DNA from: Ardenticatenales bacterium
Lineage (GTDB): Bacteria; Chloroflexota; Anaerolineae; Ardenticatenales; Ardenticatenaceae
NCBI GenBank assembly: GCA_013812995.1
Contig: JACCSL010000313.1
Span: 1 to 11,077, forward strand
Direction of reading: 5' to 3'
Length of the DNA stretch: 11,077 bases
Each line of letters begins with the position of its first letter. Position 1 is the stretch's first letter. Made by a program: the position numbers and the translations under genes. Positions 1 to 6,600 of this stretch are shown one piece after another. The notes under the pieces were generated by a model that was given only the letters and a program-made list of their open reading frames with translations, made no database searches and was not told where the DNA came from.

Positions 1-1
1 G

Positions 2-49
2 GCCATCGCGGCCAGCAAGCGCGCCAAGCAAGAGGTCGGCGCGGCGTAA
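2..49 (+). CDS. C-terminal end of an upstream gene (partial)
   Basis: Frame 2 reads AIAASKRAKQEVGAA and then TAA at 47-49. The Ala/Lys/Arg-rich composition resembles a normal hydrophilic C-terminus, and the stop lies 42 bases before the start of the next gene. Only 15 residues are inside the window, so neither the product nor the reality of the gene can be established here. The other forward frames do not offer a better terminus. Confidence 0.35.
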   Translation, partial: AIAASKRAKQEVGAA

Positions 50-57
50 AAGAGCGT

Positions 58-63
58 TATAAT
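58..63 (+). promoter_or_regulatory. Candidate -10 box for the DinB-like gene
   Basis: TATAAT matches the sigma70 consensus 6 of 6. It lies between the upstream stop codon and the Shine-Dalgarno sequence at 81-86, which would give a short leader of about 20 bases. No convincing -35 hexamer is present 16-18 bases upstream (the sequence there is GC-rich, around GTCGGC), so this may be a weak promoter or chance. It overlaps the ATG at 62, which argues against that ATG being a start. Confidence 0.35.
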
Positions 64-91
64 GAGGAAATTGATTCTGAAGGAGGAACAG

Positions 92-583
92 ATGCAACAG
101 CAACCCCAATCCACGCTGGAGGTGATCTATGAGAACTGGCGGGGCTATCATGAAAAGCTGTGCACCTGCATCGCACCGCTGACGAATGAGCAACTCTTGC
201 TGCAACCTGCCGCGCGGCTGTGGCCGTTGGGGCAGATGGTGCAGCACATCATTTCGGTGCGGGCGGGGTGGTTCAGCGGCACGCTACAGGATGACGACGA
301 AGCGATGACCGCGTACATGATGTGGGGCCAAAGGGATTCACCAGCCCGCAGCGCGGTGGAACTGGTGCGCGGCCTCGATGAGACATGGGCCTTCATCGAA
401 GCCCGATTGCAGCGCTGGACCCCCGACGACTGCGCCAGAACCTTCCCGGATGAATGGGACGGCGAGGTGTACGAGGTATCGCGCAGTTGGGTAATCTACC
501 ATGTGATGGAACACGATCTGCATCATGGCGGCGAAATCTCGTTGATCCTTGGCATCCACGCTCTGCCCGCCCTCGATCTTTGA
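92..583 (+). CDS. DinB superfamily metal-binding protein
   Basis: This is a 163-residue protein of the DinB/YfiT-like four-helix-bundle superfamily, a cytoplasmic group of metal-dependent enzymes that includes thiol transferases and many uncharacterised members. The expected metal triad is visible: His52 in the QMVQHII helix, and His141 and His145 in the segment YHVMEHDLHHGGEIS, which resembles the family's HxxEHxxHHRGQI signature. The length is typical (150-170 residues). I chose the ATG at 92 rather than the in-frame ATG at 62 because AGGAGG lies at 81-86, five bases before it, and because the ATG at 62 overlaps a TATAAT box. It converges with the gene ending at 614, leaving 30 bases between them and no clear terminator hairpin. 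The substrate is unknown. The family call is fairly secure, the reaction is not. Confidence 0.85.
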   Translation: MQQQPQSTLEVIYENWRGYHEKLCTCIAPLTNEQLLLQPAARLWPLGQMVQHIISVRAGWFSGTLQDDDEAMTAYMMWGQRDSPARSAVELVRGLDETWAFIEARLQRWTPDDCARTFPDEWDGEVYEVSRSWVIYHVMEHDLHHGGEISLILGIHALPALDL

Positions 584-613
584 TCTTCCTATCGCATGTT
601 AGACCTGCTGCCC

Positions 614-1600
614 CTACACCGCGACGTAGCTGCGCTCGCGGTTCAACTTCGTGGTTTTACGCTCATCCACCGGGCGCTCCCGCGTCGCCTCCGGGGGCTG
701 GCGGAAGGTAAAAAAGCCATCCGTTCGCCTGGCCCAGGCATCCACCGTTGCCACCTCCGTGAACGCGGCCTTGACCGTCAGCGCACACTCATACCAATCC
801 CCCTGGAGCCGCGCCGTGTCCGTGATCTCGAAGACCAGCGCCTGGGCGCTGCTGGGCGCATGTTTCTGATCCGCCACCATCCACTGCTGAGACTCAGAAG
901 AGCGGTAGAGGACATAGGAGCTTGGCAGGCGATAGAAGTCCCGTAGTTCGGCCTGCTGGTAGGCAACATACAAATCGTTGCCGGTGGGCGAAACCACCCG
1001 GTTGGTCCAGCCGCCGCGCCCCATCAGGAACGCATTGAGGGGCACGGGGGCACCCTCGCCCGTTTCCGGGTGGGTCACCGCGACGGGTGTCAGCCCGGTC
1101 GTGCTCCAATCCACTGTGGGGGACTCTGCGGTCGCGGATACCAGATGATGGCTGCCGTCCGACGCGTCCAGCCCCAGCCCCCACTCTATCTCTGTGAACT
1201 GCGATGCCGCCTCCGCCGGGAGATTCAGCTCGGCCAGCACCGTATCGTCATTGTTCGAGATACGATTCAGCAGCTCACGCCCTTTCTTCTCCGTCAGCGG
1301 CGACCCCCCGGCCTCGCTATAGCGGGACAATTGCACCACCGGCGATGTCGTGGCGCGCGTGCTGGGGGGAGGAGGAGGTGCGCCGTGCAACAGCCGGTTC
1401 ACGGCCTGGTTGCCAATCTGGCGCTGGAGCTGGAGAACATCCATCGGGCTAAGCGCTGTCGGGTCGAGGCGGGCGCGCTGGAGCGTCTCTGCGGCAGGCG
1501 CGGCATTGTCAGGGGAGAACGAAGACTCAGTGGAAGCGGACTCATGAGCAGGGAGCGTGCTCTCATTGTCGCGTCTGCGTGTATTGCGAGGTCGAGGCAT
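614..1600 (-). CDS. Unrecognised protein with N-terminal IGNQAV motif (eCIS-cargo-like)
   Basis: This is a 328-residue, probably soluble protein with no signal peptide or membrane segment. Residues 1-50 are low-complexity, basic then Ser/Ala/Glu-rich, and look disordered. Residues 56-71 (positions 1388-1435) read LQLQRQIGNQAVNRLL. Related LQRxxGNxAVxRLL motifs recur, to my recollection, near the N-terminus of proteins associated with extracellular contractile injection systems, often with DUF4157. A proline linker (APPPPP, 74-79) follows, then PVVQLSRYSE. Residues 100-328 form a folded-looking region with many Trp and Tyr that I cannot assign. It has no HExxH motif, so it is not a DUF4157 peptidase-like protein. 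The start at 1600 is supported by AAAGGAG six bases upstream. No injection-system gene lies in the window, so a cargo or effector role is inference from one motif. Confidence 0.8.
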   Translation of the reverse strand: MPRPRNTRRRDNESTLPAHESASTESSFSPDNAAPAAETLQRARLDPTALSPMDVLQLQRQIGNQAVNRLLHGAPPPPPSTRATTSPVVQLSRYSEAGGSPLTEKKGRELLNRISNNDDTVLAELNLPAEAASQFTEIEWGLGLDASDGSHHLVSATAESPTVDWSTTGLTPVAVTHPETGEGAPVPLNAFLMGRGGWTNRVVSPTGNDLYVAYQQAELRDFYRLPSSYVLYRSSESQQWMVADQKHAPSSAQALVFEITDTARLQGDWYECALTVKAAFTEVATVDAWARRTDGFFTFRQPPEATRERPVDERKTTKLNRERSYVAV

Positions 1601-1665
1601 CCTACACTCCTTTATGGCTCAAATGGGAAGACAGCATCGTTTGAGGGCGATGAATGAATGCTCAA

Positions 1666-1694
1666 AGCGTAATAACTTTACAACTCCCTGTCAA
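1666..1694 (-). promoter_or_regulatory. Candidate promoter for the IGNQAV-motif gene
   Basis: Read on the minus strand, TTGACA (1694-1689) is a perfect -35 hexamer. Seventeen bases later TACGCT (1671-1666) is a poor -10, matching 3 of 6. It would start transcription near 1659, giving a leader of about 60 bases before the ATG at 1600. The perfect -35 and correct spacing favour it; the weak -10 keeps confidence low. Confidence 0.35.
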
Positions 1695-1735
1695 TCCCCA
1701 ATTGTGCTTTCCCAGGGCTTCTCAAAAGCACCACC

Positions 1736-1754
1736 AGGAGGCGAAGCGCCTCCT
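1736..1754. repeat. Perfect palindrome, 8-bp arms
   Basis: AGGAGGCG (1736-1743) and CGCCTCCT (1747-1754) are perfect inverted arms around AAG. The core GCGAAGCG occurs again at 1868-1875 inside the larger element downstream. No T-run follows on either strand, so this is more likely a dispersed repeat unit than a terminator. Confidence 0.8.
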
Positions 1755-1763
1755 TCACGGGAG

Positions 1764-1783
1764 AAGAAACGCTGAGGTTTCTT
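1764..1783. repeat. Inverted repeat, 7-bp arms
   Basis: AAGAAAC (1764-1770) and GTTTCTT (1777-1783) are perfect arms around GCTGAG. A further short palindrome, GTCG/CGAC with a four-base centre, follows at 1788-1799. Together with the palindrome at 1736-1754 they form a tight tandem of three hairpins in 64 bases. Confidence 0.7.
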
Positions 1784-1811
1784 AGGAGTCGGACCCGACC
1801 TGTGGAGGGAG

Positions 1812-1891
1812 GCCCTCTCCCCGGCTTTCAGCCGCCCCTCTCCCGATTTCGGGAGAGGGGACACGGAGCGAAGCGACGTGGGGGTGAGGGC
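1812..1891. repeat. 80-bp REP-like element with cloverleaf potential
   Basis: The outer arms GCCCTCTCCC (1812-1821) and GGGTGAGGGC (1882-1891) pair with one mismatch. Nested inside, end to end, are three hairpins. Hairpin 1 is CGGCT-TTC-AGCCG (1822-1834). Hairpin 2 is a 12-bp perfect stem CCCCTCTCCCGA/TCGGGAGAGGGG around TT (1835-1860). Hairpin 3 is CACG...CGTG (1862-1880) with an inner GC-GAA-GC tip. Almost every base is in a stem or loop. GGGAGAGGG...GGGTGAGGG palindromes are, to my knowledge, common dispersed REP-like repeats in several bacterial groups; copy number here cannot be seen. No transposase is nearby. Confidence 0.8.
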
Positions 1892-1932
1892 TCGCATGGC
1901 ACGCTTCCCGCTCTTCCATACCACAAATTCCG

Positions 1933-2130
1933 TCAGAAGCAGGAACTCGCTGGATAAAGCTGCCGAATCCACCCGGCGCGCACGGGCAGCGGTACCGCCG
2001 TGACCTCGGGCGAGTCGTAGACAATCACGCTCACCTGCTCCATCTCCGCCAGGGCTGTCTCGATCAGAAACTGATGCCCCCGATGGAGCGGGGCAAACTT
2101 GCCAAGCGTGAGGCCATGGGTGCGGCTCAC
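1933..2130 (-). pseudogene. Truncated NMN-adenylyltransferase (NadR)-like gene, N-terminal part only
   Basis: Starting at GTG 2130, the 65-residue product contains [20 protein letters not shown], the nucleotide-binding start of a nucleotidylyltransferase fold with HRGH (residues 16-19) as its HxGH motif. It continues to [11 protein letters not shown] and then meets a stop after six more residues. Family members need roughly 150-200 residues, including a C-terminal ISSTxxR-type motif, and none of that is in the downstream sequence in any frame. NMN adenylyltransferases form NAD from ATP and NMN, but this fragment should be inactive. The GTG start overlaps the stop of the preceding membrane-protein gene (GTGA, 2130-2127), indicating translational coupling in the intact ancestor. 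The break lies about 40 bases from the palindromic repeats, so repeat-associated deletion is plausible. A sequence or assembly fault is an alternative. Confidence 0.75.
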
Positions 2131-3461
2131 TCGGTTGCCATCAGCGGGCGGGCTTCCAGGCGCGCCGTCATCGTGCGGCTCTGCCACCAGAGGAAGAAGC
2201 ACTCCACCACCATCGAAATCGTCACCGCGCTGGCAGCCAGAATCGCGCCGGGCACCGCGAACAGCCGGGGCAGCCCGACCATCAGCGCCACCAGCACCGC
2301 CATATTCAGTGCCACCGCCACGCTGATAAGCTGCGTCTTCTTGCTGTGAATCAGCACGCCGCGCTGCCAGGAGAGCGCCGCGTTCAGGCCGGGCACCAGC
2401 ACCAGGATCAGCGTCGGCCAGACAGCCATCTGTGCCAGCTCCTCGGTCAGCCCGGAGATGTTGCGGTACCAGAGCATCGCGCCGGGGGTCGCAGCCAGCA
2501 GGAAAAAGGCCCCGCTGGAGCCCAGCGCCAGGGTCCAGGTGAAGCGTCGCAGCACCGCGTAGGATTGCGCATCCTTGAGGAGCGCGACCACCACCTCCTG
2601 ATAGGCAATCCCGAAGCTGCGCCCGATGAACACCAGCGACGTGACCACGGGCCAGATCGCGAGGGACTTCACCGGCAGCGGGGCGCTGCTGAGCCCGAAG
2701 GCCAGGATGGGCGAGGCAACCATCGTGATGAGCGTGCTGAGCGCGAGCGGTGCATAAAAGTGTAGGAGTCGGGACCAGGTCAACTGCTCCGCCTCCTCCG
2801 TTACCACCCCCAGCTTCTGCGAGATGAGCGGGCGCGCCAGCAGCCACGCCGAGAGCGCCCCCACCGTCACCGCCACGCTGAGTGCCACGCCGCCCACGTA
2901 GGCCCCCTGCCAGCGCGCCAGAATCAGTCCCGTTCCCAATACGAAAATCGTCGCGAGAAGCCGCACGATAATCACGATGGTCACGCGCTTGGGATGGCCC
3001 AGCCGGATCATTACCCCCTCCAGCAGGCGACGGTAGGCAATCATCGCGGTCCACGGCGTCATCAGCAGGAACGCGACGCGGCTCGTCTCAATGATTCCTT
3101 CTTCCGGCACCCCGATCCATGAGCGCAGGATGTGCGCGTAGAGCGGCGAGAAGCCAAGCAGCAGGTGCAGCACCGTGGAGAGTAGGGAGAGAATGTGGGT
3201 GAAGGTCATCAGCCGCTGGTATGCCTGGCGGTGGGTGGCCAGCGCGGTCCCGGCGGTCAGCAGCATGATCACCGGGCTCTCGATAATCAGCGCGAGGGAA
3301 AAGGTCAGGCCGAAGGCGGCCAGGTTCTTCTCGATCTCCGGCAGGCGCGAAACCGCCGCCGTGATGGAGGGTTGCTCGGCTGACATAATCAGCCACATCG
3401 TCGCCAGCGGGAGCCAGAACCAGAAGATATCGGACGGGTGGAGAGTGCTTTTATTAGTCAT
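2127..3461 (-). CDS. ANKH-like / MOP-superfamily multi-spanning membrane transporter
   Basis: This is a 444-residue, very hydrophobic inner-membrane protein with about twelve predicted helices (approximately residues 11-30, 45-72, 86-104, 126-143, 161-183, 188-208, 233-255, 266-284, 308-329, 346-364, 378-397, 402-426). The N-terminus [20 protein letters not shown] and the matching start of the second half, [20 protein letters not shown] (234-253), give the two-fold arrangement of MATE/MOP flippases. The pattern PLA...W...EQP...RL...LAAFG...ESP resembles bacterial relatives of the progressive ankylosis (ANKH) family better than classical drug/Na+ MATE pumps. Substrate is unknown; animal ANKH affects export of pyrophosphate/ATP/citrate. 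No clear Shine-Dalgarno precedes the ATG at 3461, so a slightly different start is possible. It is the first gene of a pair, overlapping the truncated nucleotidyltransferase by four bases. Confidence 0.75.
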   Translation of the reverse strand: MTNKSTLHPSDIFWFWLPLATMWLIMSAEQPSITAAVSRLPEIEKNLAAFGLTFSLALIIESPVIMLLTAGTALATHRQAYQRLMTFTHILSLLSTVLHLLLGFSPLYAHILRSWIGVPEEGIIETSRVAFLLMTPWTAMIAYRRLLEGVMIRLGHPKRVTIVIIVRLLATIFVLGTGLILARWQGAYVGGVALSVAVTVGALSAWLLARPLISQKLGVVTEEAEQLTWSRLLHFYAPLALSTLITMVASPILAFGLSSAPLPVKSLAIWPVVTSLVFIGRSFGIAYQEVVVALLKDAQSYAVLRRFTWTLALGSSGAFFLLAATPGAMLWYRNISGLTEELAQMAVWPTLILVLVPGLNAALSWQRGVLIHSKKTQLISVAVALNMAVLVALMVGLPRLFAVPGAILAASAVTISMVVECFFLWWQSRTMTARLEARPLMATE

Positions 3462-3481
3462 GCTAAGAATGGTACTGGGCC

Positions 3482-3496
3482 TTGTTTAAAAAACAA
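3482..3496. promoter_or_regulatory. Inverted repeat next to the amylase -35 box
   Basis: TTGTTT and AAACAA are perfect arms around AAA. The site ends one base before the -35 hexamer proposed for the amylase gene and lies 21-35 bases upstream of the divergent membrane-protein start, so a regulator bound here could act on both. AT-rich sequence makes such repeats fairly frequent by chance. Confidence 0.3.
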
Positions 3497-3497
3497 A

Positions 3498-3527
3498 TTG
3501 GCCACCAAATAGCCCCTATGCTATAGT
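3498..3527 (+). promoter_or_regulatory. Candidate sigma70-type promoter of the amylase gene
   Basis: TTGGCC (3498-3503, 4 of 6) and TATAGT (3522-3527, 5 of 6) are separated by 18 bases. Transcription would start near 3534, giving a leader of about 128 bases before the ATG at 3662. It is the best-scoring forward promoter by eye in the divergent region. Confidence 0.5.
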
Positions 3528-3540
3528 GGATTTCCTGAAC

Positions 3541-3556
3541 AGTTGACCTCTCAACT
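3541..3556. promoter_or_regulatory. Hairpin/operator-like inverted repeat at the start of the amylase leader
   Basis: AGTTGA (3541-3546) and TCAACT (3551-3556) are perfect arms around CCTC, just downstream of the predicted transcription start. It could be a DNA operator or an RNA stem at the 5' end of the leader. It sits three bases upstream of a perfect Shine-Dalgarno sequence. Confidence 0.4.
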
Positions 3557-3558
3557 AT

Positions 3559-3567
3559 AAGGAGGTG
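3559..3567 (+). promoter_or_regulatory. Orphan perfect Shine-Dalgarno sequence in the amylase leader
   Basis: AAGGAGGTG is fully complementary to the usual 16S rRNA 3' end, yet no ATG, GTG or TTG follows at usable spacing (3568-3590 has none). The amylase start is about 95 bases further on with its own site at 3651-3657. GAGGTG (3562-3567) can pair with CACCTC (3617-3622), which is followed by a T-rich run (3623-3633). Its role is unknown. Confidence 0.5.
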
Positions 3568-3661
3568 TCTCCACCCCGCAACGACCTTCGCTTTCTCGTA
3601 CCCTCGCCACACGCTCCACCTCTTGTTTTTTATCCGACTACCACATGAACGGAGAGGTTCG

Positions 3662-6600
3662 ATGACTCCCAGAGACCACCGAGGCAGGTTGGTCCATGTC
3701 GTGGCGCTGTTTGCGCTGCTGTTCCCCATGTTTGCGGCTCTGCTGCCGCCCCGCCTTGCCTTTGCCGATCACACCCCAACGCCCACGCAGGTAACGGCAG
3801 CGGGGTCGTTCCAGAGCGAATTAGGCTGTTCCAGCGACTGGGATGCTGCCTGCGCGCAGAGTTCGCTTCAGGATAGCGACAGTGATGGCATCTATACCTT
3901 TGAAACCACCGCTATTCCCGCTGGAAACCATGAGGCCAAAGTTACCATCAATGGCAGTTGGGATGAGCACTACGGTGCCGGAGGAGAAACACCTGGCAAC
4001 AATATTCCTTTCTCCGTTCCTGCGGCGGGAACACTGGTAACATTTAGCTACACCCATGCGACCCACGTTCTCACCATCACGGTGGAAGATACCGGGGCGG
4101 GGCACGACAACAATATTTTCTGGGATGATCTCGGCCACGACAGCCGCGACGCGCTCTACCGCACCCCCGGCGGCGCGGTGGAGGCCAACACGCCCGTCAC
4201 GCTGCGGCTGCGCGCGGCCAGCGGCGACCTGACGGCGGCTCAACTGCGTCTCTGGAATGACCTCAACGATGCACAGCAGCTCCTCAATATGACGCTCGTG
4301 GCGGACGATGGCAGCTACGAGTGGTGGGAGGCCACGGTCCCGGCGAGCGCGGAGCCGACCATCTATTGGTACCGCTTCATCGCCATTGATGGGACGGCCA
4401 CGGCCTACTACGAGGACGACGCGGGCCGCACCGGCGGCTGGGGCATGGTCTCTGCCGAGAGTGCGGACCGCAGTTGGCAGCTCACCGTGTACGATCCCAC
4501 CTTCACCACCCCCGACTGGGTGAAGAACGGGATCATGTACCAGATCTTCATTGACCGCTTCCGCGACCAGGTAGTGGGCAACAACACAAGCTCCGGCAGC
4601 TTCTTCTACGACACGCCGGAAGGCACTATCACCCGCTCGAACCAGGCCAACTGGAATGAGCCAGTCTGCGACCCCCGCGACAATAGCTCGGCCTGCCCCG
4701 GCAAGTACAGCGAGAACTTCTATGGGGGAGACCTCCAGGGCATTATCTCGAAGCTCGACTACCTATCGGACCTCGGGGTAACGGTGCTCTACCTCAACCC
4801 GATCTTCGAGTCGCCCTCGAACCACAAGTATGATACCACTGACTACAGCAAGGTCGATGACAGCTTCGGCGGGACCGTGGTCTTCCAGGAACTGGCAGCG
4901 GCGGCCCACGCGCGCGGCATGAAGATCGTCCTGGATGGCGTTTTCAACCACACCTCCTCCGACAGCATCTACTTTGACCGCTACCAGCGCTTCTCTCAGA
5001 ACGGGGCCTGCGAGAGCACAGACAGCCCCTACCGCGACTGGTACTACTTCAAGTCCCCCAACTCGGCTGGCATGGGCGAGTGTGCGGGGGATACCACCTA
5101 CGAGTCCTGGTTTGGCTTTGACAGCCTGCCCAAACTGCGCGCCAACGAGGAGGAAGCGCGCAACCTGATCTGGGCCGGTGGACCCAACGCGATTGCCCGG
5201 TACTGGATGCAGTGGGCCGACGGTTGGCGGCTCGATGTTGGGGGCGACGTGGACCCCGGCCTCACCAACAGCCCCGGCAACGACTACTGGGAAGGCTTCC
5301 GCGACGCCGTTCATGAGACAAAGCCCAACGCCTACATCGTTGGGGAAGAGTGGGGCTTCGCCACCGCCTGGACCCTCGGCCAAGAGTGGGACGCGACGAT
5401 GAACTATCAGACCAGTTCCGCCATCCTGAGCTTCTGGCGCGACGAACCCTTCCGGGACAACGACCACAACAGCGGCAGCTCCGCAGGTGAGCTGACCCCG
5501 CTCACGCCGTCGCAGTTGGACGAGCGGCTGCACAACATCGCCGAGCGTTACCCGCCAGAGGCGCTACAGGCCATGATGAACCTTCTGGGGAGCCACGACA
5601 CCAGTCGGCCCCTCTTCATGCTCGACCACAACACGGACCAGAACAACCCGGCACTCTACCAGAGCCCCACCTACGACTGGAGCGATGCCATGACCCGGCA
5701 GCGGGGAGTGGTGCTTCTTCAGATGACACTGCCGGGCGCGCCCACCATCTACTATGGCGACGAGATCGGCCTGGTTGGGCCGGTGGCCTGGGATGGGACA
5801 CAGTGGCAGGACGACCCGTACAACCGCCAGCCCTACCCTTGGCTGGACGCGAGCGGGATCCCCTTCTACACCCACCTGCGCACGCAGGCGGGGCAGGACG
5901 CGATGAAGAATTACTACACCCTGCTCACTACCGCGCGCAACGCGCACCCCGCGCTTCGCACGGGCAGCTTTGACACCCTGCTGCTGGACGACACCAACGA
6001 TGTCTACGCCTACGGGCGCAAGCTGGCCAACAACTCCGACGCGGCCATCGTCATCGCGAACGGCTCGGCGAGCGCACGGAACGTGACCCTGGACCTCAGC
6101 GGCTACCTGCCCGTGGGGGCACCGCTGACGAATGTGCTGGCAGGCAACGCAAGCTACACCATCCCGGCGGACGGCGAGATTGTTCTGTCCGTTCCCGCAC
6201 ATGGGGGAGCGCTCCTGGTTCTGACAGGCGGCGCGACGCAGCCGCCCATGACCGTCACCGGCCTTAACGTGACGGACGAGCAGAGCCGGAAAGTTAGCCT
6301 CGCCTGGACGGCGGCGAGCGATGCGACGAGCTACGACATCTACCGCAGCCTCGTGAGTGGTGGCGGCTACAGTCTCATCGCGAACACGGACGTCCTCACC
6401 TACACCGACACGGGGCTGACCAACGCCCAGCGCTACTACTACGTCGTGGTGAGCCGCAACGATAGCACCGGGCTGACGGGCAATGCCTCCAACGAGGTCG
6501 TTGCGATCCCGCACCACGATCTCTCCTCGGCCTGGTACAACCTCCAGTGGCCGCCCGAGATCACCCACACCATCAGTGCCCTGACGCCGACCGCGACCAT

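Larger units (their letters stand above)
1601..1932. other. 332-bp gene-free interval carrying palindromic repeats
   Basis: No credible gene lies between the two minus-strand genes that flank this stretch. Positions 1601-1700 hold the leader and a candidate promoter for the downstream gene. Positions 1736-1891 are almost continuous inverted repeats (described separately). Positions 1892-1932 are remnant sequence adjoining the truncated nucleotidyltransferase. Open frames of 80-93 codons crossing it are translations of the repeats: they lack Shine-Dalgarno support and have repeat-derived, low-complexity sequence. Confidence 0.8.

Noticed and set aside
62..91. Ten-residue N-terminal extension of the DinB-like protein from ATG 62
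   Set aside because: ATG 62 overlaps a TATAAT box and has no Shine-Dalgarno, whereas ATG 92 follows AGGAGG at five bases.
1070..1657. 195-codon forward frame opposite the IGNQAV-motif gene
   Set aside because: Arg/Gly/Cys-rich shadow frame. The minus-strand gene has a good Shine-Dalgarno, a known motif and natural composition.
1835..1860. 12-bp perfect hairpin as an intrinsic terminator
   Set aside because: No T-run follows on either strand (ACACGG forward; CGGCTG reverse), and it is nested in a larger repeat, so it is better described as part of that element.
1691..2024. Small minus-strand frames of 80-93 codons over the repeats
   Set aside because: Their sequence is the translation of the palindromic repeats plus remnant DNA; no Shine-Dalgarno and no conserved domain.
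2131..3054. Long minus-strand frame upstream of the truncated nucleotidyltransferase, in the same reading frame
   Set aside because: It is Gly/Arg/Ala-rich out-of-frame reading of the membrane-protein gene. Only the part after GTG 2130 has family similarity, and GTGA coupling explains its start.
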